A DNA stretch of 44,489 nt from Pseudomonas maioricensis (GTDB lineage Bacteria > Pseudomonadota > Gammaproteobacteria > Pseudomonadales > Pseudomonadaceae), in contig NZ_LOHG01000004.1 of NCBI RefSeq assembly GCF_022790535.1, positions 338,617 through 383,105 of the forward strand. Direction: 5' to 3'. Below, piece after piece: positions 31,631 to 40,199 of the stretch. The notes below the pieces were generated by a model. It saw only the letters and a list, made by a program, of their open reading frames with translations, had not been told where the DNA came from and made no database searches. A program made the translations under genes and the position numbers. Position 1 is the stretch's first letter, and each line of letters opens with the position of its first letter.

Positions 31631-33721
31631 ATGCAGACTTTCTTTATTGCCCCCACAGACTTTGGTGTGGGTCTGACATCCATCAGCCTGGGTCTGGTGC
31701 GTACTCTTGAGCGCGCCGGGTTGAAAGTCGGCTTTTTCAAACCTATCGCTCAACCGCACCCTGGTGATCTTGGCCCGGAGCGATCCACGGAACTGGTTGC
31801 CCGTACGCACGGCCTTAATCCGCCACGACCGCTGGCCCTTTCTCATGTGGAGCGGATGCTCGGTGACGGCCAACTGGATGAACTGCTCGAAGAAATCATC
31901 AGCCTCTATCAGCAGGCAGCCGTTGGCAAAGACGTCTTGATTGTCGAAGGCATGGTACCGACCCGTCACGCCAGTTATGCAGCCCGGGTCAATCTGCACC
32001 TGGCCAAGAGCCTGGATGCGGATGTGATTCTGGTCTCGGCACCGGAAAACGAAGTGCTGGCTGAACTCTCGGGCCGCGTCGAACTGCAGGCTCAGCTGTT
32101 TGGCGGCCCCAAGGACCCGAAAGTCCTGGGGGTGATTCTCAATAAAGTCCGCTCTGAAGAAAGCATGGAAGCGTTCGCCGCACGGCTCAAAGAGCATTCG
32201 CCACTGTTGCGCAGCGGCGACTTCCGTTTGCTGGGGTGCATTCCCTATCAGGCCGAGCTGAACGCCCCACGTACCCGCGATGTAGCAGAGCTGCTCGGCG
32301 CACAGGTGATCAACGCCGGTGACTACGATCAGCGGCGCATGTCGAAAATCATTATCTGCGCCCGTACCGTGCTCAATACCGTGCAGTTACTCAAACCCGG
32401 CGTACTGGTCGTGACGCCTGGCGATCGCGACGACATCATTCTTGCCGTCAGTCTTGCGGCCATGAACGGCGTGCCTCTGGCAGGCTTGCTGCTGACCAGC
32501 GACACCGTGCCTGACCCGCGCATCATGGAATTGTGTCGCGGGGCCTTGCAGGCAGGCCTGCCAGTTCTGTCGGTGAGCACCGGTTCCTATGACACGGCCA
32601 CTCAGCTCAATCAGTTGAACAAAGAAATCCCCATTGATGACCGCGAGCGAGCCGAGATCATCACTGATTTCGTCGCCAGTCATCTGGACGCCAACTGGCT
32701 GCACCAACGATGTGGCACCCCGAGAGAATTACGCCTGTCCCCGGCGGTGTTCCGTTATCAATTGATCCAGCGGGCTCAGGCCGCCAACAAACGTATTGTG
32801 CTGCCCGAAGGCAGCGAGCCGCTGACCATTCAGGCCGCCGCGATCTGTCATGCACGCGGGATCGCCCGTTGCGTGCTGCTCGCCAAGCCCGAAGAAGTCC
32901 ATTCGGTAGCCAAGGCGCAAGGCATCGAACTGCCGCCCGGCCTAGAGATTCTTGATCCGGATGTGATTCGCGAGCGTTACATCGCACCAATGGTCGAGTT
33001 GCGTAAAAGCAAAAGCCTCAATGCGCCGATGGCTGAGCAGCAACTGGAAGATACGGTGGTGATCGGCACCATGATGCTGGCGCTGGACGAGGTCGACGGG
33101 CTGGTTTCCGGTGTCATTCACTCCACCGCCAACACCATTCGCCCGGCCCTGCAACTGATCAAGACCGCACCGGGCTGCACGCTGGTGTCTTCGGTGTTTT
33201 TCATGCTGTTTCCGGATCAGGTACTGGTCTATGGCGACTGCATCATGAACCCACACCCAAGCGCCGCCGAGCTGGCGGAAATCGCCTTGCAAAGCGCCAA
33301 CTCGGCAGTGGCCTTCGGTATTACGCCACGGGTCGCTATGATCAGCTATTCCAGCGGCAACTCGGCCAGCGGCGAAGAAGTTGAAAAGGTCCGTGAGGCA
33401 ACGCAACTCGCCAAGGAGACTCAGCGCGATCTGCTGATCGACGGCCCGCTGCAATACGATGCTGCCGCCAACGAGAACGTCGCCCGACAATTAGCACCCG
33501 ACAGCGCCGTAGCCGGTCGCGCCAATGTGTTCGTGTTCCCCGACCTGAACACCGGCAATACCACCTACAAAGCCGTACAACGCAGCGCCGACTGCGTCAG
33601 TATCGGGCCGATGCTGCAAGGCCTACGCAAACCGGTGAACGATCTGCCCCGCGGCGCACAGGTGGATGACATCGTCTACACCATCGCATTGACGGCGATT
33701 CAGGCTGACACCCTTTCCTGA
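31631..33721 (+). CDS. pta: Phosphate acetyltransferase (long form)
   Basis: A 696-residue enzyme converting acetyl-CoA and phosphate to acetyl phosphate and CoA. The N-terminal third is a BioD/AAA_26-like domain (FFIAPTDFGVGLTSISLGLV), the middle a DRTGG domain (residues about 215-325), and the C-terminal third the catalytic PTA_PTB domain with VLPEGSEPLTIQAAAICHAR, DGLVSGVIHSTANTIRPALQ, ISYSSGNSASGEEVEKVREA and FPDLNTGNTTYKAVQR. This is the usual gammaproteobacterial long form. There is no acetate kinase gene next to it in this window. A strong hairpin lies after its stop. Confidence 0.96.
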   Translation: MQTFFIAPTDFGVGLTSISLGLVRTLERAGLKVGFFKPIAQPHPGDLGPERSTELVARTHGLNPPRPLALSHVERMLGDGQLDELLEEIISLYQQAAVGKDVLIVEGMVPTRHASYAARVNLHLAKSLDADVILVSAPENEVLAELSGRVELQAQLFGGPKDPKVLGVILNKVRSEESMEAFAARLKEHSPLLRSGDFRLLGCIPYQAELNAPRTRDVAELLGAQVINAGDYDQRRMSKIIICARTVLNTVQLLKPGVLVVTPGDRDDIILAVSLAAMNGVPLAGLLLTSDTVPDPRIMELCRGALQAGLPVLSVSTGSYDTATQLNQLNKEIPIDDRERAEIITDFVASHLDANWLHQRCGTPRELRLSPAVFRYQLIQRAQAANKRIVLPEGSEPLTIQAAAICHARGIARCVLLAKPEEVHSVAKAQGIELPPGLEILDPDVIRERYIAPMVELRKSKSLNAPMAEQQLEDTVVIGTMMLALDEVDGLVSGVIHSTANTIRPALQLIKTAPGCTLVSSVFFMLFPDQVLVYGDCIMNPHPSAAELAEIALQSANSAVAFGITPRVAMISYSSGNSASGEEVEKVREATQLAKETQRDLLIDGPLQYDAAANENVARQLAPDSAVAGRANVFVFPDLNTGNTTYKAVQRSADCVSIGPMLQGLRKPVNDLPRGAQVDDIVYTIALTAIQADTLS

Positions 33722-33744
33722 CACACTGCTGCATCACACTCACG

Positions 33745-33771
33745 GTGCTGTCGCCTGCCGGGCGACAGCAC
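33745..33771. terminator. Strong hairpin between pta and the acyltransferase gene
   Basis: Perfect 11-bp arms GTGCTGTCGCC and GGCGACAGCAC with a 5-base loop. It is 23 bases after the pta stop; no long T run follows. Confidence 0.65.
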
Positions 33772-33799
33772 TCGAATAATCTTCTGGAGCCCTTCCGGT

Positions 33800-34705
33800 A
33801 TGGATTTCCTGCCTGCCCCATTGCGCGGCTTCATCGCCTCGCTGCTGTTGGCGCTCAACACCATTGTTTGTTGTACGCCGCTGTTCGTGGTCGCCATCTT
33901 CAAACTTTGCCTGCCCTTCCCCGCCGCTCAGCGCGTGACGGACTGGCTGATGAGCCACATTCATGAAGCGTGGATCGCCAACAACAATCACTGGATGAAC
34001 CTGATCGGGCACACCCGCTGGCATTTGAGTGGTCTGGAAAGACTGGATTACGAGCACTCGTATCTGGTGACCAGCAATCACCAGAGTTGGGTCGACATCA
34101 TGGTGTTGCAGTATGTATTGAACCGCCGGATTCGCCCGTTGAAGTTCTTCCTCAAGCAGGAGTTGATCTGGGTACCGGTGATCGGTCTGGCGTGGTGGGC
34201 GCTGGGTTTCCCGTTCATGAAGCGCTACTCCAAAGCCTACCTGGCAAAACACCCGGAGAAGCAAGGCAAGGACCTGGCAACCACTCGCCGGACCTGCGCC
34301 AAATTCCGCAATAATCCGGTGGGCATTTTCAACTTCGCTGAAGGCACCCGTTTCACCAGCGGCAAACATGCCGTGCAGTCATCACCGTTCCGCTATCTGC
34401 TCAAACCCAAGGCAGGCGGCATCGCGTTTGTTCTGGATGCGATGGGTGAACAGCTGGAGTCGATCATCAACGTCACGATTCATTACCCACAGGGTCGGCC
34501 AGGTTACTGGGATCTGCTATGCGGTAATGTTCGGGAAGTGGTCGCGCATTTCGAAGAGATCAAGATTCCGCCGCACTTCATTGGCAAGAATTACGATCAG
34601 GACGGCGAGTACCGCCTGGAATTCCAGCAGTGGATCAATAAGCTGTGGGAAGAGAAGGATCAGCTGTTGGCGCGGTTGCACAGCGAGTATCCCGCAAAGG
34701 TGTGA
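33800..34705 (+). CDS. Membrane 1-acyl-glycerol-phosphate-type acyltransferase (YihG-like)
   Basis: A 301-residue acyltransferase of the PlsC/LPLAT superfamily, YihG-like. An N-terminal membrane helix (FIASLLLALNTIVCCTPLFVV) is followed by the catalytic H-x4-D motif in VTSNHQSWVDIM (near residue 95), and the substrate-binding GIFNFAEGTRFT. It would esterify the sn-2 position of a lysophospholipid during phospholipid synthesis. It lies 78 bases after pta, separated by a hairpin. A family D repeat follows the stop codon. Confidence 0.9.
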   Translation: MDFLPAPLRGFIASLLLALNTIVCCTPLFVVAIFKLCLPFPAAQRVTDWLMSHIHEAWIANNNHWMNLIGHTRWHLSGLERLDYEHSYLVTSNHQSWVDIMVLQYVLNRRIRPLKFFLKQELIWVPVIGLAWWALGFPFMKRYSKAYLAKHPEKQGKDLATTRRTCAKFRNNPVGIFNFAEGTRFTSGKHAVQSSPFRYLLKPKAGGIAFVLDAMGEQLESIINVTIHYPQGRPGYWDLLCGNVREVVAHFEEIKIPPHFIGKNYDQDGEYRLEFQQWINKLWEEKDQLLARLHSEYPAKV

Positions 34706-34721
34706 AGCGCTTATCAAACCA

Positions 34722-34857
34722 ACCGCAATCTTTCAGGGTGAACCCTCTCCTGTAGGAGCTCACCGAGGTTACGAGGCCAGCGATGGCGGTGTATCAGACA
34801 AGCCGCTATCGCTGGCCTCGTAACCTCGGTGAGCTCCTACAGGGCTAATGTTTGCTG
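34722..34857. repeat. Extended REP-type repeat (family D, copy 2)
   Basis: This copy is highly similar to 24473-24606 including the flanks. The arms CTGTAGGAGCTCACCGAGGT and ACCTCGGTGAGCTCCTACAG (with TACGAGGCCAGCGAT inside) are perfectly complementary here, so this copy forms a long intact hairpin. The tail AATGTTTGCTGCGCGAC continues toward the receptor gene, matching the first bases of the window. Confidence 0.8.
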
Positions 34858-34876
34858 CGCGACAGCGCGTGGCTCG

Positions 34877-37327
34877 TTACCAGAACGTACCGCGCAACGT
34901 CAGCATGTGGTTGCGCGGTTCGCCGTACCAGTTGGTGGCAAAGGTCGAGCCCACAGTGGCGTAGTAGTTTTTGTCGAAGATGTTGTTGGCGTTATAGGTG
35001 ACCGTCCAGTGATCATCGACCCGATATTCAGCAAGCGCGTTCCACACCGCATAGCCTGCCTGATCAAATTCGTAGTCACTGGTAACACCTTGGTAAGTAA
35101 TGGTTCCGCTGTAATAGTTAGCGCTCTGAAGATTAACACCGCCGCCCACTTTCAAATCAGACAGGACGCCCGGCAGCCGATAGGTCGAAAACAGTTTGAA
35201 CAAGTGCTTGGGTGTCACTGAGCTCAACGGCGCACTCGAATCCTTGTTGCGGTTCATGTTGTACGTGTAACCCGCCATCAGCATCCAGTCGGGAAGGATT
35301 TCACCCGACGCTTCGAGATCGATACCTTTGCTGACGACCTCGCCCTGATTGACGTAACAGCAACTGCCCGCAAACAGAGAAGATGTGGTTGGGTAACTCG
35401 GGTCACGCACCCCCTGGTTTTCCCGCTTGGTGTAGTAAAGGGCGAAGTTGGTGTTGACCGCGCCGCCAAACAGTTCCCCCTTCAGACCGGTTTCATACGT
35501 CTTGCCTTCCATCGCCTCCATGGGCGTACCCGGCGGAGGGCCCTCCAGCAAGTTGACCTGAGGCTTGTGGATCTCTGAGTAGCTGCCATACACCGACCAC
35601 TCATCACTCAGGTCATAGACCAGACCGCCATAAGGAGTGACTTTGGTCGGTTCGCGCATGGAGATTTCCGACTGGGTCGTCCAGGTTGTTCCGACACGAG
35701 TCTTGTAGGTCTGATCAAACTTGTAGCGCTGTGCACGGGCGCCCACGATCAAGTGCAGCGGTTCCATCAACTGCAAACGCACGCTACCGTAGACACCGTA
35801 CTGCTTCTGGTTGTTGGGGTTGTAGTCGCGACTGTATTCGGTAGTGTCGGCTGGCTCGGCAAAAGGCGTACTGGCCGGGTCGAAAACGTTGACCGCTCCA
35901 GTCGCCTCCGCAAACCTGGCTGTACCCAACCATCGGCTGGTGATCTCTTGATAGTCAGCGCCCACCACAAGCGAATGCTGCAAGCCGAACATCTCGAAAT
36001 TGCCGGACACGTTGGTGTCCCACATTCGCTGCTGGTTTTCCTGCTTGACCGCCGTGCCATACCAGGTCAGCCCGCCTCCGGTTGTCGGGTTAACGCCTGC
36101 GCCATTGCTGGTCGCGCTTTTGAAATAGCCCACGTCCCATAAATCGGTGTAGGAAATATTGAGCTTCCAGTCATCCGAGAGCTGGTGGTCAATCTTGGCG
36201 AACACTTCGCGCCCCGTCGCGTCGGTGTAGGCCCAGTTCTGGGTTAGACCGGTGTGCCGTGGGAGTTTGAGGTCCGAGCCATCCAGATAGCGTGGCACCG
36301 AGCTTTGCGTGCCGTTTTCATGGGCTTTGTTGTATCGAACACCGAACGTCAGCATGGTGTCATCGGTGACGTCCGCTTCCAGTACGCCATAGAAAAAAGG
36401 TTTTTCCGTACTGCGGTTATCAACGAAATACTGCCGATCGGTATTGGCTAACACCATCCGTCCACGTAGCTTGCCGTCGAATGCTATCGGGCCAGTGACG
36501 TCCAGTTCCTGGCGGTAGTTGTCCCAGCTGCCCGCCGAGGCCGTGAGTTTCAGTTGAAAGGCATCCATGGGCCGTTTGCGCACCATATTGACGAGGCCGC
36601 CTGGATCACCGGTCCCGCCAAACAGCGCAGCAGAACCGCGCAACACTTCGAGGTGGTCGAACTCCGCCAGGTCGAACACGTTGGACGAATAGAAACTGCC
36701 CAGCGAACTGCCCTGCGCCATAGGGGCCGCACCATCGAGCTGAAAGTTCTGAATGGTGAAGCCCCTGGACAGAATGTCGGCCGTTCTGAAGGTGTTGTTC
36801 TGCACGGTGATACCCGGTGTCGCCCGCATCGCATCGTTGATATCCGTCATCTGCTGATCGGCCATCAACTGCTGGCTGACAATCGAAATCGACTGCGGTG
36901 TCTGACGCAGACTGGTCGGCGTCTTGGAGCCAACGCTGGTCAGCCCGGTAGTGTAGGAACCCGAGTTCTCGGTTGCCTCCCCCATGCCCTGCCCCTGAAT
37001 ACTGGTCGCGCCCAGCTCAATGGCGGCGTCGTTGCGCCGGGAAATCACCAACGTCGAGCCTTGCTGCTGATAAGTCAGGCCACTGCCATCAAGCAAGCGC
37101 TGTAGTGCATCCAGCGGTTCAAGGTTGCCCTTGATAGCAGGTGCATTGCGCTGGGCAACAATACTGTCATCGACCGCAATGGTCAGGCCCGCGGTTTCTC
37201 CCAACTGCCTGAGCGATGTCGCCAGTGGTTGCGAGGGCAAATCAAGGGAAACAGGTGCAGCCATTGCGTGGCCCGCCAAGGCCAGAGACATGGCAACCGC
37301 AAGATTCTTCAGGGGATGACAAAACAT
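34877..37327 (-). CDS. TonB-dependent siderophore receptor with signalling domain (system 3)
   Basis: An 816-residue outer-membrane receptor. A signal peptide (KNLAVAMSLALAGHAMAAP) precedes an STN signalling domain (LDLPSQPLATSLRQLGETAG through QQGSTLVISRR, about residues 28-98), then a plug (LRQTPQSISIVSQQLMADQQ; HLEVLRGSAALFGGTGDPGG) and a beta barrel ending in LTLRGTFW. It is of the FpvA/FhuE-type group, so a ferric hydroxamate or pyoverdine-type ligand is plausible. The ATG at 37327 is chosen as MFCHPLKN begins the signal peptide. FecR and FecI lie directly upstream in the same orientation, making a complete cell-surface signalling system. Confidence 0.93.
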   Translation of the reverse strand: MFCHPLKNLAVAMSLALAGHAMAAPVSLDLPSQPLATSLRQLGETAGLTIAVDDSIVAQRNAPAIKGNLEPLDALQRLLDGSGLTYQQQGSTLVISRRNDAAIELGATSIQGQGMGEATENSGSYTTGLTSVGSKTPTSLRQTPQSISIVSQQLMADQQMTDINDAMRATPGITVQNNTFRTADILSRGFTIQNFQLDGAAPMAQGSSLGSFYSSNVFDLAEFDHLEVLRGSAALFGGTGDPGGLVNMVRKRPMDAFQLKLTASAGSWDNYRQELDVTGPIAFDGKLRGRMVLANTDRQYFVDNRSTEKPFFYGVLEADVTDDTMLTFGVRYNKAHENGTQSSVPRYLDGSDLKLPRHTGLTQNWAYTDATGREVFAKIDHQLSDDWKLNISYTDLWDVGYFKSATSNGAGVNPTTGGGLTWYGTAVKQENQQRMWDTNVSGNFEMFGLQHSLVVGADYQEITSRWLGTARFAEATGAVNVFDPASTPFAEPADTTEYSRDYNPNNQKQYGVYGSVRLQLMEPLHLIVGARAQRYKFDQTYKTRVGTTWTTQSEISMREPTKVTPYGGLVYDLSDEWSVYGSYSEIHKPQVNLLEGPPPGTPMEAMEGKTYETGLKGELFGGAVNTNFALYYTKRENQGVRDPSYPTTSSLFAGSCCYVNQGEVVSKGIDLEASGEILPDWMLMAGYTYNMNRNKDSSAPLSSVTPKHLFKLFSTYRLPGVLSDLKVGGGVNLQSANYYSGTITYQGVTSDYEFDQAGYAVWNALAEYRVDDHWTVTYNANNIFDKNYYATVGSTFATNWYGEPRNHMLTLRGTFW

Positions 37328-37392
37328 GAGGTTTCTCGTTATAGGCAGCAGATACCTAATGACGCGGTAACGGATAAAAATCCTGATGTGCA

Positions 37393-37411
37393 AACGAGAA
37401 TTATTTTCGGC
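37393..37411 (-). promoter_or_regulatory. Fur-box-like site upstream of the system 3 receptor
   Basis: On the plus strand the sequence AACGAGAATTATTTTCGGC agrees with AATGAGAATNATTCTCATT at 13 of 18 scored positions, including the central GAGAAT and ATT. It lies 66-84 bases upstream of the receptor ATG, within the gap after FecR. Confidence 0.45.
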
Positions 37412-37417
37412 CGTCCC

Positions 37418-38341
37418 TTAACGTGCACGTAGTTGGGTAATGGCGTCACTCTGCTCAACCTCGACGGCCGCGATTTTCGGCAACGCCGACAGGAAGCTGT
37501 CGATGTCGGAAAGCTGCACCACTGCCGTGATCAAGGGTGATTTCTTGCCTGCGATGCTGCGTACTGGCTGCTCGTGATAGCGAGAGATGCTTTCAGCGAT
37601 CTCGGCCAGATCCGCCTGCGTGAAGATCAATCGACCACGCTCGAATGCGAACGCATTGGCCGCGGGAATGACCAGGCGCTGCAATGGCTGGTCGCGACGG
37701 ATTTCGGCTACTTGATCCTGAGTGAGCTGCAGACTCGCCGCGTCACCGTCGACCTGAACCTTGCCCCGCTCGACGCTGACCCGCAGACGGTCATCAAGCC
37801 TGTTGACCACAAAGCGCGTGCCCAGCACCGTTACCCGCGCAAGCCCTGCGTCTACGATAAACGGCCGGTCGGCAGCATGGGCCACATCAAAAATGACTTC
37901 GCCCTGCATCAGAAAAACCTGCCGCTGCAACCCTTCGTAGCGCACCTGCACACGCGTGTTGGCCCCCAGAACAATCTCGCTGCCATCGGGTAAACGCTGC
38001 TTGAGTTGCTCGCCACGACGGGTAAAAAACTGTTGTTCGTAAGCCCCGCTGCGACTGCCGTACCGCCACGCCAGACCGGCAACGAGTAACCCGCTCAGCC
38101 CCAGCAGGCCGGTGCGCATGAAGGTGCGGCGACTGCTGCGCTTTTCCATGGAGTGGGCCAGCGCCTGGGTTTTACGGGTTGAGGTGAAATCGCCCCACAA
38201 CTCGCAGAAGGCCTGATATTCCACCCGATGCTGGGAATCGGCACGCAGCCACACCTCAAATCGGGCGCGATCAGGATGATCTTCAGGGACGTCGAGCAAA
38301 CGGGTAAACCAGCGCGCCGCCTGCTCCCGGGGCGAACTCAC
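37418..38341 (-). CDS. FecR-family anti-sigma/sigma regulator (system 3)
   Basis: A 307-residue FecR. The cytoplasmic part starts SSPREQAARWFTRLLDVPED and includes WLRADSQHRVEYQAFCELW; a membrane helix lies near TGLLGLSGLLVAGLAW; the periplasmic part carries QRLPDGSEIVLGANTRVQVR, FLMQGEVIFDVAHAADRPF and VLGTRFVVNR. The start is the GTG at 38341, which overlaps the sigma-factor stop as GTGA; a TTG two codons earlier is possible. It connects the receptor at 34877-37327 to the sigma factor at 38338-38859. Confidence 0.9.
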   Translation of the reverse strand: MSSPREQAARWFTRLLDVPEDHPDRARFEVWLRADSQHRVEYQAFCELWGDFTSTRKTQALAHSMEKRSSRRTFMRTGLLGLSGLLVAGLAWRYGSRSGAYEQQFFTRRGEQLKQRLPDGSEIVLGANTRVQVRYEGLQRQVFLMQGEVIFDVAHAADRPFIVDAGLARVTVLGTRFVVNRLDDRLRVSVERGKVQVDGDAASLQLTQDQVAEIRRDQPLQRLVIPAANAFAFERGRLIFTQADLAEIAESISRYHEQPVRSIAGKKSPLITAVVQLSDIDSFLSALPKIAAVEVEQSDAITQLRAR

Positions 38342-38859
38342 GGGCAAAGAGTCTCGCGAGCGGCGCGCAGGTCGAGCAAGGCACGCATCAGGTGCCGCTC
38401 AACCATGCTCAGGCTGATATTGAGCAGGCTGGCGATATGCGCCTGGCGGTGCCCCTCGATACGGGCCAGCCAGAAGACTTCACGGCAACGTGGCGGCAGG
38501 CAATCCAGAATGCGTTCCAAGGCTTCAAGACGCTGCTGCAAATCAGCGAGGTGCTCGGCTGATGGCGCGAACTCTTCGTTCACGTTGTCATGCGTCAGGC
38601 ATGCACCTTCATCATCGTAAAGGGGCAGGTAACGAGAGGCGTCGCGGTAATGATCGATCAGTACGGTATGCGCAACACGGCGCAAGTAGGCGTTGGGTTG
38701 CTCGATGGTGATTCGCTGGCTCGCCAGCATGTAGCGAATGAAAGCGTCGTGAAGGATATCGTAGGCGCTGTGAACGCAACGCGTCTGCCTGCTCAGGCTG
38801 AGCAACAGATCGGTGTAAGCCCACCGCAAGTTGATACCGTTCCAGTTCATCCGTTTCAT
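38338..38859 (-). CDS. FecI-family ECF sigma factor (system 3)
   Basis: A 173-residue iron-starvation ECF sigma factor. Region 2 includes TRCVHSAYDILHDAFIRYML and NAYLRRVAHTVLIDHYRDA; region 4 includes LDCLPPRCREVFWLARIEGH and the helix LNISLSMVERHLMRALLDL. The first ATG (38859) is used; a second ATG is at 38850. FecR overlaps its stop as GTGA. Upstream lies a promoter-like pair with a long perfect dyad (38939-38975), which suggests tight repression, probably by Fur. Confidence 0.9.
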   Translation of the reverse strand: MKRMNWNGINLRWAYTDLLLSLSRQTRCVHSAYDILHDAFIRYMLASQRITIEQPNAYLRRVAHTVLIDHYRDASRYLPLYDDEGACLTHDNVNEEFAPSAEHLADLQQRLEALERILDCLPPRCREVFWLARIEGHRQAHIASLLNISLSMVERHLMRALLDLRAARETLCP

Positions 38860-38919
38860 CCATGCTGCTGGCGGCTGGACCTACCTGTCAGTGACAAGGC
38901 GTCAGCCGCTCGGAGCGCA

Positions 38920-38948
38920 AGGATAAAAGCTTTAATGAAATATCGCAA
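38920..38948 (-). promoter_or_regulatory. Sigma-70-like promoter for FecI (system 3)
   Basis: On the minus strand TTGCGA (-35, 38943-38948) and TATCCT (-10, 38920-38925) are 17 bases apart, each matching four of six consensus bases. The -35 lies inside one arm of the 14-bp dyad, so a protein bound to the dyad would block the promoter. Confidence 0.4.
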
Positions 38949-38975
38949 ATAGGAAGCATTACTATTTGCGATATT
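38939..38975. promoter_or_regulatory. Perfect 14-bp dyad at the FecI promoter (system 3)
   Basis: Arms AATATCGCAAATAG (38939-38952) and CTATTTGCGATATT (38962-38975) are exact complements around the 9-base centre GAAGCATTA. The central 19 bases agree with the Fur palindrome at 12 of 18 positions, but the arms extend well beyond a Fur box. It is 80-116 bases upstream of the sigma gene and 33 bases after the ompA-like stop codon. It is AT-rich and has no T run, so it does not look like a terminator. Confidence 0.65.
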
Positions 38976-39007
38976 AGGGTCAAACGGTCATCCACACCCG
39001 CTTTGAA

Positions 39008-39712
39008 TTACTGCTGGTACTGCTCATATTGCTGACCCGGAATCGGCTTGAGGTTAACCTCAACCCGACGGTTCTGGGCACGGCCATTGACGTCGGCGTT
39101 GCTGGCAATCGGCTGATCAGGGCCTGCGCCACGTACTGAGAGACGAGCAGGATCAACGCCCTGCGACGTCAGGTAGGTACTCACGCTTTGAGCGCGCTGC
39201 TGGGACAAGTCCATGTTGTGCTGACGCGAACCGGTACTGTCGGTGTAACCGACAATCTCGATGTTGTTCTGGTTGAACTGCTTCAGTGACCCGGCCAGAT
39301 TGTTCAGCGGCGAATAGAAGCTGCTGGCGATGGCCGAAGAGTCGGTTGCGAACGTGATGTTGCCAGGCATGATCAACTTGATTTGATCACCTTGACGCTG
39401 AACCTCGACACCCGTGTTGGCCATGCTCTCGCGCAGTGCCTTTTCCTGCTTGTCAGCGTAGTAACCGTAACCGGCAGACGCGGCGCCCACTACGGCGGCA
39501 CCGATCAAGGCACCCTTGCCGCGATTGTTGTGATCAATAGCCGCGCCCGCTACTGCGCCCGCCAACGCACCCAGCCCGCCATATTTCGCAGTCTTGCTCA
39601 CACCGCCAGAGTTCTGCGCCTGGCCTTGGTTGTCATAGGGATTCTGCGACGCACACCCGGAAAGCAGGGCCACGGCAGTAGCGACAATAATCAAACGACG
39701 CGAGGTAAACAT
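39008..39712 (-). CDS. OmpA-family lipoprotein
   Basis: A 234-residue outer-membrane lipoprotein. The lipobox is ALLSGC (Cys20), followed by a Gly/Ala-rich glycine-zipper-like segment (YGGLGALAGAVAGAAIDHNN; GALIGAAVVGAASAGYGYYA) and an OmpA peptidoglycan-binding domain with ITFATDSSAIASSFYSPLN, EIVGYTDSTGSRQHNMDLSQ, QRAQSVSTYL and RRVEVNLKP. It resembles YiaD/PA0833-type proteins that anchor the outer membrane to peptidoglycan. AGGAG lies 8 bases before the ATG. In P. aeruginosa this gene is next to the acyltransferase homologue as I recall; here the receptor cluster lies between them. Confidence 0.92.
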   Translation of the reverse strand: MFTSRRLIIVATAVALLSGCASQNPYDNQGQAQNSGGVSKTAKYGGLGALAGAVAGAAIDHNNRGKGALIGAAVVGAASAGYGYYADKQEKALRESMANTGVEVQRQGDQIKLIMPGNITFATDSSAIASSFYSPLNNLAGSLKQFNQNNIEIVGYTDSTGSRQHNMDLSQQRAQSVSTYLTSQGVDPARLSVRGAGPDQPIASNADVNGRAQNRRVEVNLKPIPGQQYEQYQQ

Positions 39713-40085
39713 TGGAATGCTCCTGAATTCTATAAACAGCAGGTCCTGGGACTTGTGATCGAATTAGAGCATGGCAGCCCGTAAAGATTCCTTAACCATG
39801 CCTGAACGATGCTCAAGCCCTAACGAATGGGTTCTCACGCATTTCATCACCCAGTCGCGTATCCGGACCATGCCCGGTCACTGTTTGATCTTCATTGGCG
39901 CGTTGATTTTCAGATTTGTTTTTGACGCTAAAAGTTAAATAAAAATAACCTACTGATTAATAAAAGATAAATGACAATTAAGGCTTTTGTAAAAGGAGCC
40001 GTTTCCCCCCCTGTTTTTTTTAAAACCTCACCATATACTGGCATTAGGCAATCAAGTGAGCAGTCTCGTGAATCGAGGTGTAATC
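39713..40085. promoter_or_regulatory. AT-rich leader region upstream of the HD-GYP gene
   Basis: The interval holds no gene. From about 39890 to 40020 it is markedly AT-rich, ending in a C-run/T-run segment. A good -10 hexamer TATACT is at 40034-40039, giving a start near 40046. The leader that follows carries GAGGTG just before a 37-codon ORF. Confidence 0.45.
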
Positions 40086-40199
40086 ATGTCGGTCCGCAGG
40101 TCAAAAATCGGTTGTCCTGAATTGCCACTCAGCTCATATACCAATTCCATGCCGTGCAAGGCAGCGTATCGACGCCGAGAAGGTACGCGGCCATGTTGA
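40086..40199 (+). CDS. 37-codon leader ORF overlapping the HD-GYP start
   Basis: ATG at 40086 is preceded at 5 bases by GAGGTG, a better ribosome site than that of the main gene. The encoded peptide (MSVRRSKIGCPELPLSSYTN…) ends at a TGA (40197-40199) that overlaps the HD-GYP start ATG at 40193 by seven bases. The arrangement fits translational coupling or a regulatory upstream ORF. The peptide itself shows no domain. It could be a chance ORF, but the ribosome site and overlap argue otherwise. Confidence 0.45.
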   Translation: MSVRRSKIGCPELPLSSYTNSMPCKAAYRRREGTRPC

